Source: Xenophilus aerolatus
GTDB lineage: Bacteria > Pseudomonadota > Gammaproteobacteria > Burkholderiales > Burkholderiaceae_C
Length of the DNA: 64,000 nt
Direction: 5' to 3'
Assembly (NCBI GenBank): GCA_029968055.1
Contig: JASCNX010000005.1
Location: forward strand, 124,001-188,000
The notes below the pieces were generated by a model. It worked only from the letters and a program-made list of their open reading frames with translations, did not search any database and had not been told where the DNA came from. Made by a program: the position numbers and the translations under genes. Shown in pieces: positions 42,164 to 50,375 of this stretch (positions are counted from its first letter, which is position 1; each line of letters begins with the position of its first letter).

Positions 42164-44833
42164 TTGCACACGCAACCCGTCCGCGGCGCGTGCCCCTTCT
42201 GCGCGGGTCAACCGACCCGGTGCAGTCGTTGGCACCCGCGGGCGTCCGTGGGCGCACTGCAGGACAAGCGGCGGATCGCCCGGATCCATGCAGACGTCGC
42301 GTCCGCGGACAGCCACTACGCCATCGACGCCGAATCGCTGTCGCTCGGCAAGCTCGTGCTGGCCAGTGCCGCAGGCATCTTTGCCGACGGCACGCCTTTC
42401 GACGCGCCGGGCCAGACCCCGCCGCCCGCGCCGCTCAACCTCGACCTCGATGCCTTCATCGGACGCGACATCACCTGCTTCATCGAACTCGATGGCGCCG
42501 GCGAATTCATCCCCGGTGCCGTGGACGCCAGCACCGACCGCGTCGGCGCCGGCGTGCGCGAGATCAGCGCCCTCATCACCGACGCGCAGCTGTGGGGCGA
42601 GGAAGGCCGGCACGTCCAATACAAGCTCACCCTGCGCCCCTGGTTGCACCTGGCCACACTCAGCACCGACTGCAAGATCTTCCAGAACAGGAGCGTCGTC
42701 GACATCCTCGACGAACTGCTCGCCGACTACCCCTTCCCGGTCGACAAGCGCCTGATCGACACCTACCCGGCGCGCGACTACCAGACCCAGTACAACGAAA
42801 CCGACTTCCAGTTCTTCGAGCGCCTGTGCCAGGAATGGGGCATCAACTACTTCTTCGAGCATTCCGATGGCAAGCACCGGCTGGTGCTCATCGACAACAT
42901 GGGCGCGCACCGCGCCAATCCCAGCGAGGCCTACGCCCAGGTCGAGTACCACCCGCCCCACTGGAAGGTCGACGCCGAGTACATCCACGCCTTCGCCCCG
43001 CACAACCAGCTCACCAGCGGCCGCTATGCGACGCGTGACTACGACTACACCAGGCCGAAGGCCGATCTGACCGTCAGCCGCAACGACCCCCGCCCCACCG
43101 GCCAGGCCGAGGGCGAGGTCTACCAGTGGCACCACGGCGGCGCAGGCAGTCAGTACGCGCAGCCCGGCGCCGGCGCGGCACAGGGCAACGACCCCCACGA
43201 GGAAGGCCGGCACCTGGCCCGTCTGCGCATGCAGCAGCTGCGCACCCACGGAGCGCGTGCACAAGCCAGTGGCCATCTGCGCGGCATGGTCCCCGGCTGT
43301 ACCTTCAGGTTGCAGAAGCACCCTCGGAAAAAGGCCAACGGCGAATACCTCGTTCTGGACACGCGCTTCCTCATCGAGGAGGTCGGGCGGGACAGCCAGA
43401 ACGTCGACGCCGTCGCCGGGCGCCGCCAGCAGTGGCGCGCGCAGGTGGACTTCACCGCTCATCCGGTTGCCGAGCCCCTGCGCCCCGCGTTCACTCGGCA
43501 AAAGCCCTACACCCGGGGCCCCGAAGTGGCCGTCGTCGTCGGCCCTGAAGGCGAGAACATCTGGACCGACGCCCTGGGTCGCATCAAGGTGCAGTTTCCG
43601 TGGGACCGCATCGGCCGCCGCGACCAGAACAGCACCTGCTGGCTGCGTGTCAGCAGCCCCTGGGCAGGGAACCAACTCGGCGGCATGCATCTTCCCCGTA
43701 TCGGCCAGGAAGTCGTCGTCGACTTCATCTCGGGCGACCCCGACCTGCCGCTGTGCCTCGGGCGCGTCTATAACCAGTTGAACCTCCCGCCCTGGGCGCT
43801 GCCCAACCAGCAGGCCCTGTCGGGCTTTCGCAGCCGGGAATTGACCGAAGGAGGCGGCGGCAACGGTGCGGGCGGGCGAGGCAATCACCTGGTGCTCGAT
43901 GACACCGACAAGAAGATCCAGGCGCAGCTCAAGTCCGACCACCAGCACAGCCAGTTGAGCCTGGGCAGCATCGCCCGCATCGAAGACAACGCCGGCCGCA
44001 AGGACCCCCGCGGACAGGGCTTCGAACTGCGCACCGACGGCCATGGCGCGCTGCGCGCCGCCGACGGCCTGCTCATCACCACCGAAGCGCGCCACGGCGC
44101 ACGGCAGCACATGCTGGACAGCGAAGAAACCGCGTCGCGTCTGGCTCAAGGGCAGGACCAGCACGACAGCCTCGCGAGCGCAGCCCGCCAGGCCGAGGCC
44201 CAGGAAGCGGGCGACCAGCACGATGTCGCCGCCGCCCTGAAGGCGCAGAACGACGACATCAAGGGCAAGGGCGGTGATCGGGCCGCGAACGAATTCCCCG
44301 AACTGCTCGCGCCCCACCTGGTGCTCTCCAGTCCGGCCGGCATCGAATCCACCACGCCGAAGTCCACCCACGTGGCCAGCGGCGATCACATTGCCCTGAC
44401 CAGCGGCGCCCACACCAGCGTCTCTGCCGGCAAGAGCTTCCTGGTGAGCGTCAAGCAGGCGATCCGGCTGTTTGTCTACAAGGGCGTCATCAGGATCGTC
44501 GCGGCGTTGGACAACATCTACATCGAGGCCCAGAAGCAGGGCATCCATTTGAGGGCCAAGGAGGAGATCACCCTTCGGGCCAAGAGGATCGTCCTCGAAG
44601 CCGACGAGTTCGTGAAGGTCAACGGCGGCACCAGCTACGGCAACTGGAACAGCTCGGGCATCGTCAACGGCACCAACGGCACCTGGCTGGAGCACGCGGC
44701 CGTTCATTCCTTCGCAGGCCCCGACAGCCTGCCCTTGCCGGCCATACGGTTTCCGGAGCCGAAGGACAGCACGGTCTGCAAGGAGTGCCTGCTCAAGGCC
44801 ATGGCAGCGGGCTCCGCATTTGCCAAGGCATGA
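42164..44833 (+). CDS. vgrG: VgrG-type T6SS spike protein with TssK-like N-terminal segment (chimera)
   Basis: An open frame of 889 codons. Residues from about 94 on are VgrG: FIGRDITCFIELDG, LRPWLHLATLSTDCKIFQN, YNETDFQFFERLCQEWGI (gp27-like), RVSSPWAGNQLGGMHLPRIGQEV (gp5 OB fold) and a DUF2345 tail with beta-helix, without an added toxin domain. The usual first 60-70 VgrG residues are missing. In their place residues 50-92 read HYAIDAESLSLGKLVL..GIFADGTPFDAP..PPPAPLNL, the N-terminal pattern of the baseplate protein TssK. There is no ATG before residue 249; the frame starts with TTG (42164) or GTG (42248), without a ribosome binding site. Expression as an intact spike is doubtful. Confidence 0.7.
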   Translation: MHTQPVRGACPFCAGQPTRCSRWHPRASVGALQDKRRIARIHADVASADSHYAIDAESLSLGKLVLASAAGIFADGTPFDAPGQTPPPAPLNLDLDAFIGRDITCFIELDGAGEFIPGAVDASTDRVGAGVREISALITDAQLWGEEGRHVQYKLTLRPWLHLATLSTDCKIFQNRSVVDILDELLADYPFPVDKRLIDTYPARDYQTQYNETDFQFFERLCQEWGINYFFEHSDGKHRLVLIDNMGAHRANPSEAYAQVEYHPPHWKVDAEYIHAFAPHNQLTSGRYATRDYDYTRPKADLTVSRNDPRPTGQAEGEVYQWHHGGAGSQYAQPGAGAAQGNDPHEEGRHLARLRMQQLRTHGARAQASGHLRGMVPGCTFRLQKHPRKKANGEYLVLDTRFLIEEVGRDSQNVDAVAGRRQQWRAQVDFTAHPVAEPLRPAFTRQKPYTRGPEVAVVVGPEGENIWTDALGRIKVQFPWDRIGRRDQNSTCWLRVSSPWAGNQLGGMHLPRIGQEVVVDFISGDPDLPLCLGRVYNQLNLPPWALPNQQALSGFRSRELTEGGGGNGAGGRGNHLVLDDTDKKIQAQLKSDHQHSQLSLGSIARIEDNAGRKDPRGQGFELRTDGHGALRAADGLLITTEARHGARQHMLDSEETASRLAQGQDQHDSLASAARQAEAQEAGDQHDVAAALKAQNDDIKGKGGDRAANEFPELLAPHLVLSSPAGIESTTPKSTHVASGDHIALTSGAHTSVSAGKSFLVSVKQAIRLFVYKGVIRIVAALDNIYIEAQKQGIHLRAKEEITLRAKRIVLEADEFVKVNGGTSYGNWNSSGIVNGTNGTWLEHAAVHSFAGPDSLPLPAIRFPEPKDSTVCKECLLKAMAAGSAFAKA

Positions 44834-45780
44834 GCATGTCCAACTATTTCGCCGTCGATCCCATGAGCCCCGGCACTGTGGCCGCTTTTCTTGGCGTATG
44901 GCGTTCACTCTCTCAGGCGCATGCCGGGCTTCGACTCTATGCGATGGTTGATGCGGCCTTCGACGAGCAGCAATTTGCCAGGCACCTCGATCGGCATGAA
45001 GGCGCCGCAGTGTCGCTCTATGCAGGCACTGAACTGGCGGAGCTTGACAGCATCGCCCCTTGGCTTCTGGAACTGAATGCTGCAGGTTCTCCGGCCCTTA
45101 CCCAGCAGATACGGCAACTCGCCGAACTGCGCGGCACACGGCCGATGCTCTCCTTCTTTGCCACCCGGTGTGATCTTGGGTCACTGCAGCGCCACTTCCA
45201 ATCCTTCTTGTTCACGGCGATCGACGGCGATCTGCGTTGGATGCTGCGACTGGCCGATACCCGCATCCTCGAATCACTGAGCCGTGTACTCAGTCCGCTA
45301 CAAATCGACGCTCTATTTCCGGGTGACATCCATGTCTGGTTCCCCCTGCGTCGGGATGGACAGGCAGCGGTCCGCTCCATAGACCCCACACGTTCCGATT
45401 CCAAGGGCGGCGGTCCCATGGCTTTCGATGCGAAGCAGTTTGAAGCCATGGTCGAGGCAGGCGAGGCCGACCTCGTCGTCACGCACTTGACGCTCTCCAA
45501 TCCCCGGTGCTTCGACGGTGCTCGTCCCGCTGAGATCCATGGTTTCATCGACGAGCAGGTGCGGCGGGCCCATGCGCATGGCATCGAGGACGCGCGCAGC
45601 CTCGAGACCTATTGCGTCGCGGCGCTGGCGCTGGGCGCGCGCTTCGATGAGCAGCCCGAATTCGCCTTTGCCATCACGCAGGCGGTCCCCGTGCCCGGCT
45701 CTCTCGTCGAACGCTTCGCCGACATACCTGATCAGACCTGGCGTCAAGTCAAGGCATCGCTTGGCAGCGGCGATTCCTGA
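44830..45780 (+). CDS. DUF4123 T6SS effector adaptor
   Basis: A 316-residue soluble protein of the DUF4123 (VgrG chaperone/adaptor) family, which loads effectors onto the VgrG tip. The start ATG overlaps the vgrG stop (ATGA), so the two are coupled. Family features are LRLYAMVDAAFDEQQFARHL near residue 40, YAGTELAELDSIAPWLLEL, and LQRHFQSFLFTAIDGDLRWMLRLADTRIL-type core (each shorter). A helical C-terminal part follows. No effector gene of normal size remains behind it, only a 55-codon frame, so its cargo may have been lost. Confidence 0.85.
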   Translation: MSMSNYFAVDPMSPGTVAAFLGVWRSLSQAHAGLRLYAMVDAAFDEQQFARHLDRHEGAAVSLYAGTELAELDSIAPWLLELNAAGSPALTQQIRQLAELRGTRPMLSFFATRCDLGSLQRHFQSFLFTAIDGDLRWMLRLADTRILESLSRVLSPLQIDALFPGDIHVWFPLRRDGQAAVRSIDPTRSDSKGGGPMAFDAKQFEAMVEAGEADLVVTHLTLSNPRCFDGARPAEIHGFIDEQVRRAHAHGIEDARSLETYCVAALALGARFDEQPEFAFAITQAVPVPGSLVERFADIPDQTWRQVKASLGSGDS

Positions 45781-45928
45781 GCAGCGCCTCACCGATGCGG
45801 AAAGCATCGAACTGCGCGGGATGATCCCGGAGGCATACAAAAGCGGCGCAATGTGGGCCACGCGCCAGAGAACGCGGCGCGAGACCGGCGGTCACATCCA
45901 CTACCGCAAGGTGTTCGATGCGAGTTGA
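45761..45928 (+). CDS. Small unassigned ORF behind the DUF4123 gene
   Basis: A 55-codon frame that overlaps the last 20 bases of the DUF4123 gene, starting at a TTG (45761); a later ATG lies at 45821. The product would read RLTDAESIELRGMIPEAYKSG and end GGHIHYRKVFDAS, a plausible globular sequence without known family. It sits where an effector or immunity gene would be expected, and may be the end of a deleted one. Confidence 0.35.
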   Translation: MAAAIPEQRLTDAESIELRGMIPEAYKSGAMWATRQRTRRETGGHIHYRKVFDAS

Positions 45929-45988
45929 TATCACGCCGGGCGACAGCCTGCATAGCCAGCGCAGCAGGTCTTTCCGTCGTAACTTCCT

Positions 45989-47422
45989 ATGGATGTCCAT
46001 GCCATGAGTGCGGTTCCGCCCAACAATTTCCAGACCGTCGATCACAGCGGGCTCGCGCCGGATCCGTCCTCGCCCTCTACGGCGACGGGCGCGGCGACGT
46101 CCTCGTCGGTCACGTTGGATGCCGATCCTCCTGTCCGGCCCCGCCTGGACGCGGTGAAGTCCGCGAAGAACCCCTTGCTGGAGGCGGCGCAGCCCTTGCT
46201 GCGCGCGCTGGCAGACATGTCGCCCACCCTGGACTCGGAAGGCGTCGAGCCCCTGCGCCGCCTGCTCGAGCGCGAGGTGCTCACCTTCCAGGCGCTGTGC
46301 AGCGACGCCGCAATTCGCCACGAGCACGTGGTGGCGGCCAGCTATGCGCTTTGCACCGCACTGGACGAAGCGGCCAACAGCACGGAATGGGGCGGCACCA
46401 AGGCAGAGGGCCAGGCGGGCGTCTGGGCTTCGCAGCAGTTGGCGGCGCAGTTCCATGGCGACATCAAGGGCGGCGACAAGTTCTTCCTGCTGGTCGGCCG
46501 GCTGGCCGCCAGCCCGCAGGAGCACATCGACCTGCTGGAGCTGATGTACTACGTGCTGGGCCTGGGCTTCCGGGGGCGTTACAGCACGGCGACCAACGGG
46601 CACCAACAACTCGAAGCCATTCGCCGGCGGCTGCTGACGCTGCTGAACTCGGCCCGCGGCGACGTGCCGCGCGAACTCTCGCCGCATTGGCGCGGCGAGG
46701 GCGCGGGCAAGTTCCGGCTGCTGCGCAGCGTTCCGGTATGGGTGACGGCGTCGCTGCTGTCGCTGGCGGCGCTGGGCCTGTTCGCCTGGTACAAGTTCCA
46801 GCTCGGGCAGATGAGCACCGACGTGGAGCAGCGCATCGCGGCGATCGGCCGCATGCACCCGCCGCCGGTGCCGGTGGCGACGGTCAAGCCGCTGCGGCTC
46901 AAGGAGCTGCTGGCGGCCGAGATCGCGCGCGGCACGGTGAGCGTGGAGGAAGACGAGCGCCGCAGCGCCGTGACCTTCAAGGGCGACGACATGTTCGTGC
47001 CGGGCCAGGCGAGGCTGAGCCAGAAGATCATCCCCGTGCTGGGCAAGGTGGCCGACGAAATCAACCAGGTCACGGGCACGGTGCAGGTCACCGGCCACTC
47101 GGACAACCAGCCCATCCGCACGCGCGAGTTCCCCGACAACCAGGTGCTGAGCGAGAAGCGCGCGGCAGCCGTGTCCACGGTGCTGCAGGGCCGCGGCGTG
47201 GTGGCCTCGCGCATCCAGACCGAGGGCAAGGGCGACACGGTGCCGGTGGCGCAGAACGCCACGCCGGCCGGCCGCGCCCGCAACCGCCGGGTCGACATCG
47301 TCGTGACGCAGGGCGGTGCCACCACGTACGTGGCCACGATCGGTGCGCCCGCAGGGGGTGCCGTGGTGGCTCCGGCCGCGCCAGCGGCAACGCCGGTGCA
47401 GCCGCCGCAGCCGCGGCGCTGA
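45989..47422 (+). CDS. tssL: TssL, T6SS membrane protein (DotU + OmpA domains)
   Basis: A 477-residue inner-membrane protein, apparently complete. Residues 60-235 are the cytoplasmic DotU domain (NPLLEAAQPLLRALADMS, YALCTALDEAANSTEWG, LELMYYVLGLGFRGRY). A single membrane helix follows at about 250-270 (VWVTASLLSLAALGLFAWY), then a periplasmic OmpA-like peptidoglycan-binding domain (VQVTGHSDNQPIRTREFPDNQVLSEKRA, RNRRVDIVV) and a Pro/Ala tail. It normally anchors the T6SS membrane complex with TssM and TssJ. An ATG five codons on (46004) is an alternative start. Confidence 0.92.
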   Translation: MDVHAMSAVPPNNFQTVDHSGLAPDPSSPSTATGAATSSSVTLDADPPVRPRLDAVKSAKNPLLEAAQPLLRALADMSPTLDSEGVEPLRRLLEREVLTFQALCSDAAIRHEHVVAASYALCTALDEAANSTEWGGTKAEGQAGVWASQQLAAQFHGDIKGGDKFFLLVGRLAASPQEHIDLLELMYYVLGLGFRGRYSTATNGHQQLEAIRRRLLTLLNSARGDVPRELSPHWRGEGAGKFRLLRSVPVWVTASLLSLAALGLFAWYKFQLGQMSTDVEQRIAAIGRMHPPPVPVATVKPLRLKELLAAEIARGTVSVEEDERRSAVTFKGDDMFVPGQARLSQKIIPVLGKVADEINQVTGTVQVTGHSDNQPIRTREFPDNQVLSEKRAAAVSTVLQGRGVVASRIQTEGKGDTVPVAQNATPAGRARNRRVDIVVTQGGATTYVATIGAPAGGAVVAPAAPAATPVQPPQPRR

Positions 47423-47441
47423 GCGCGGTCAGGGAGTTTTC

Positions 47442-47921
47442 ATGCAATACCTCAAACAGTTCCTGGGTTTTCTCTTCTCTCGCCAGATGCTGGCGTTCTT
47501 GGCCGTGGTGCTGCTGGCGGTGGTGATCTGGTTCGTCGGGCCGCTGCTGGCGGTGGACGGCCTGCGGCCGCTGGCCTCGGCGGGCGTGCGCATCAGCTTC
47601 ATCGTGCTGCTGCTGGCGCTGGGCATCCTCTGGTTGGTGTCGGGGCCGGTCAGCCTCATCGGCGTGGCGGCCCTGTGCCTGCTGGTGTGGTATGCCGGGC
47701 CGCTGCTGGCCTTGGGCAGCGCACAGCCGCTGGCGCCGGTGTGGGTGCGCACGGTGGTCATCACGGTCGTCCTGCTGGCCTGCGCGCTCTACTGGCTCCA
47801 CCGCTTGTGGCGGGCGCTTCGCAACAACGACGACCTGCTCGCCAGATTCCTCAACTTCGGCCAGGACGCGCGCCAAGAGGACGTGGCCAAGGGCTTTCGC
47901 TGCCCGGGCAGGGCGAGTTGA
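47442..47921 (+). pseudogene. tssM: tssM remnant: N-terminal membrane part fused to a short tail
   Basis: A 159-codon frame; full TssM has about 1200 residues. It starts MQYLKQFLGFLFSRQMLAFLAVV with a good ribosome binding site (AGGGAG, 47431-47436), shows four hydrophobic stretches and DDLLARFLNFGQDARQEDVAK, then ends at once with GFRCPGRAS. The tail resembles the extreme C-terminus of TssM proteins, so an internal deletion of about 1000 codons is the simplest reading. The NTPase and periplasmic domains are absent. It could still make a small membrane protein. Confidence 0.8.
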
Positions 47922-47925
47922 CGCC

Positions 47926-48081
47926 ATGCTGCGCACGCTGATCCCTTGCGGCCCCGTCACGCCGCCGGCCATCTGGGGCAAGTTGCCTGGCCACGCCCAC
48001 TGCTTGCGCAGCGGCATGCGGCATGGCGTGGGCGAGGGCTGGCGCCCCTGGCCGGCGCTGCTGCGGAGCAGTCAATCGTGA
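47926..48081 (+). pseudogene. tagF: tagF remnant
   Basis: A 51-codon frame whose first 40 residues (MLRTLIPCGPVTPPAIWGKL, PGHAHCLRSGMRHGVGEGW) match the N-terminus of the T6SS-associated TagF/ImpM (DUF2094) protein, normally well over 200 residues. The rest is missing, yet the stop overlaps the GTG start of tagK as GTGA, as intact neighbours would. An internal deletion that kept both gene ends is inferred. Confidence 0.65.
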
Positions 48082-48923
48082 AGCTCCCGAACGATCGTTC
48101 CAGCGGCGCGCAGCCTGCGGGCGCGCCGGCCTTGCAACTGCGCGTGATGCGCGCGGCGGCGAGAGCGGGATCGGGCGCGGGCGTGGAGCCCGTGCTTCAC
48201 GACGCGCCCCGGCCGCACGCCGTCGATGCCCTGGACGTCTTCGACTTGCGCGACCTGGCGTCGCTGCCACAGCACGCATCTGCGACCGCGTGGGCGATCG
48301 CTGAAAGCAGGAGCGATCCTTTCGGCGTGCTCGACATCGCGGGTGCGCAGGCCCGGCCCTCCGGGGCCACCCTTTCGGAAATGGTGGGTGAAACGCCTTC
48401 GCCGCTCGCCCGCTTAGCGGGGCCACCCGTGCCTGCGTCCGGCGGAATGCAGTCGGGACCCGCCGCGAAGGCCGTCCCGGCGGAGCGGCATCCCTCCGCG
48501 TCCACGGCCGTGCTGGATGAACTGCATGAGGAGTTCGTGCGCGTGGTGCGCGACCCTTCGCAGCTCGCGGGGCGCTCCGACTGGGGAGGGGCTGTCGCCC
48601 CTGAAGCTGCGTCCTCGACGGCCGTTCACGCGCTGGGCCAGGCCGCCGAACTCTCCCCGCTGCTGCTCGACATGCTGCAACCGCCGGGAAGCATCGACCA
48701 GGTCATCCAGCAATTCGATCCGCTGAGCCGCTCGACCCTCCTCGATGTGGACGGGCCCGAGGACGTGCTGCGCCTCTTTGCGCCGGAACTGGCGCACGAC
48801 ATGCGCGTGGCGGTGCCCAGCCTCACGAGGCGCGAGCACCACGAACTCTCGCCCGACAGTCATGTCCGCATGGGCGGGGAGAGGCCGGGCCAGAACGCCG
48901 CCGCGCCGGGAGAGGCCGCATGA
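48078..48923 (+). CDS. tagK: TagK-like T6SS-associated protein
   Basis: A 281-residue protein of the TAGK type. The N-terminal 150 residues are Ala/Pro-rich and variable. The C-terminal domain carries the family blocks LDELHEEFVRVVRDPSQLAG, LLLDMLQPPGSIDQVIQQFD, DVLRLFAPEL and VPSLTRREHHELSPDSHVR. Function in the T6SS is unknown. Start GTG (48078) overlaps the tagF remnant stop; its own stop overlaps an ATG (ATGA) of a micro-ORF. Confidence 0.8.
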   Translation: MKLPNDRSSGAQPAGAPALQLRVMRAAARAGSGAGVEPVLHDAPRPHAVDALDVFDLRDLASLPQHASATAWAIAESRSDPFGVLDIAGAQARPSGATLSEMVGETPSPLARLAGPPVPASGGMQSGPAAKAVPAERHPSASTAVLDELHEEFVRVVRDPSQLAGRSDWGGAVAPEAASSTAVHALGQAAELSPLLLDMLQPPGSIDQVIQQFDPLSRSTLLDVDGPEDVLRLFAPELAHDMRVAVPSLTRREHHELSPDSHVRMGGERPGQNAAAPGEAA

Positions 48924-49054
48924 GATTCCCGATCCCCGGCGCCGCCGGCCCAGGATGTTCGAAACGAGACGAGACCGGCTCGCCGTCGCGCGCGGGACCG
49001 GCAATTTCAACATGGGCTCGCACCGTGGTGCGATGCACGGAGGTCCTTCGATGA
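48920..49054 (+). CDS. Micro-ORF coupled to tagK
   Basis: A 44-codon frame. Its ATG overlaps the tagK stop (ATGA at 48920-48923) and its own stop overlaps the ATG of the next ORF (ATGA at 49051-49054). The product (MRFPIPGAAGPGCSKRDE...) has no recognisable domain and no helix of note. The coupling at both ends suggests the shell of a former larger gene. Confidence 0.35.
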   Translation: MRFPIPGAAGPGCSKRDETGSPSRAGPAISTWARTVVRCTEVLR

Positions 49055-49245
49055 GTGCCCAAACCCTGATCCTGAAGCATGACGAATGGCGAAAGGGCCT
49101 GGGCGGCGCCCCGGCCGGCGTGGCGGGCGAGAGCGATGGCAATGCCTACATGGGCCTGGACCTGAACCTGATCACGTTCTCGGCCAGCATGGTCTTCGAG
49201 CCCGAGCAGTACGTCGGCTCGCGCTACCGCGCCAGCGCCCATTGA
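49051..49245 (+). CDS. Small conserved-looking protein of unknown function in the T6SS locus
   Basis: A 64-codon frame with a very good ribosome binding site (GGAGG at 49039-49043, 7 nt before ATG). It reads MSAQTLILKHDEWRKGLGG, then a short Gly/Ala linker, then AYMGLDLNLITFSASMVFEP and a basic end. The amphipathic second half looks like a folded segment. I cannot name a family. It may be a real small protein or a further internally shortened T6SS gene. Confidence 0.5.
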   Translation: MSAQTLILKHDEWRKGLGGAPAGVAGESDGNAYMGLDLNLITFSASMVFEPEQYVGSRYRASAH

Positions 49246-49280
49246 CCTTCCTTCTTGCCAAACGCCTTTTCGCCCCCGCC

Positions 49281-50375
49281 ATGACCCGTGTCGCCACCCC
49301 CGACCAGCCCGCCACTGCCGCACGCGCGCCCTTCGCCGCCGCCGAGTGGCTGCAGCCGCTGAGTGCGCAGCAGCCCTGCGGCGCCAGCCTCGAATACGAC
49401 CCCGAATACGCCGTGCTGCTGTCGCGCATGCTGCCGCGTGGCGATGCGCAGTACGGCAACTTCGTCGGCACGCCCGAGGCGCCCAACTGGGCCGAGATCG
49501 AACGCGACTGCCGCCGTCTGCTCCTGCGCACCAGGGACATCAATCTCGTCATCTGGCTGGCCCGCGCGCGCACCCGGCTCGGCCAGGCGGGCGGGCTGGC
49601 GCAGGTGCTCGGCATGCTTGCGGCATTGCTGCAGGCCTGGCCCGAGGCGGTGCATCCGCAACTGGTGGTCGAAGGCGAGCTCGACCCGGCAGTGCGCGCC
49701 AACGCGCTGGCGGCGCTGGCCGATCCCGACGGCCTGCTGGGTGACGTGCGCGATGTCGTCGTCGCGCCGCATACCGCGTTGCGCCTGGCCGTGCGCGATG
49801 TCGAACGTGCCTTTGCCAGCCCCCGCCCCGCCGAGGCGCCGAGTCCCGAATCCGTTGCCCAGCAGCTGGCCGCCCTGCGCGAGGCGGCCGGGGACGACGC
49901 CCAGGCCCCCGTGCACCAGCTCGCGCAGGCGGCCCGCGAAGCGCACGCCATCGAGCGCTGGTGCCGCGAGCACCTGAACGACGACGCTCCGACCTTGCAG
50001 CCGCTGCTGCGTGTGCTCGACCTCTTCCTGCCGCCGCCTGCGCCGGCCCCTGCAACCGGCGTGGCGGACTGGGCCGGAACCGCACGGCTTTCGGCCACCG
50101 CAGCCGTGGCCCATCCTCTTCTGCCATTCGCCGGCGCGCCCTTGCCGGGCAGCAGCGCGCCTGCTTCGCGCGACGACGTCCTGCTCACCCTCCGTGCCGC
50201 CCGCCAATGGTTCGAAGCGCATGAGCCGAGCAGTCCCGTCGCCGTGCTGCTCAAGCAGGCCGAGCGCATGGTCGGCAAGCGCTTTTCGCAGGTGGCCGAC
50301 GCCATCCCGCTCGACCTGCTGCACAAATGGGAGTCGGCCGACGACGACGGAAGCCGCACCGGAGGCCATTCGTGA
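49281..50375 (+). CDS. tssA: TssA, T6SS baseplate/tail assembly protein
   Basis: A 364-residue soluble protein, apparently intact. The ImpA_N domain is clear: PCGASLEYDPEYAVLLSRML, APNWAEIERDCRRLLLRTRDINLVIWLARART-type core and LVVEGELDPAVRANALAAL. The C-terminal part has LLTLRAARQWFEAHEPSSPVAVLLKQAER and a final dimer/ring-forming segment. TssA caps the growing sheath, but no sheath genes are in the window. Its stop overlaps the GTG of the next gene (GTGA). Confidence 0.9.
   Translation: MTRVATPDQPATAARAPFAAAEWLQPLSAQQPCGASLEYDPEYAVLLSRMLPRGDAQYGNFVGTPEAPNWAEIERDCRRLLLRTRDINLVIWLARARTRLGQAGGLAQVLGMLAALLQAWPEAVHPQLVVEGELDPAVRANALAALADPDGLLGDVRDVVVAPHTALRLAVRDVERAFASPRPAEAPSPESVAQQLAALREAAGDDAQAPVHQLAQAAREAHAIERWCREHLNDDAPTLQPLLRVLDLFLPPPAPAPATGVADWAGTARLSATAAVAHPLLPFAGAPLPGSSAPASRDDVLLTLRAARQWFEAHEPSSPVAVLLKQAERMVGKRFSQVADAIPLDLLHKWESADDDGSRTGGHS

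Noticed and set aside
41953-42171. 72-codon minus-strand frame at the T6SS border
   Set aside because: Looks less GC-biased than most shadows but has no known family, no clear ribosome binding site, and overlaps the rearranged vgrG start; not called as a gene.
42029-44908. A 959-codon minus-strand open frame across vgrG
   Set aside because: Shadow of the VgrG frame; the VgrG motifs on the plus strand are decisive.
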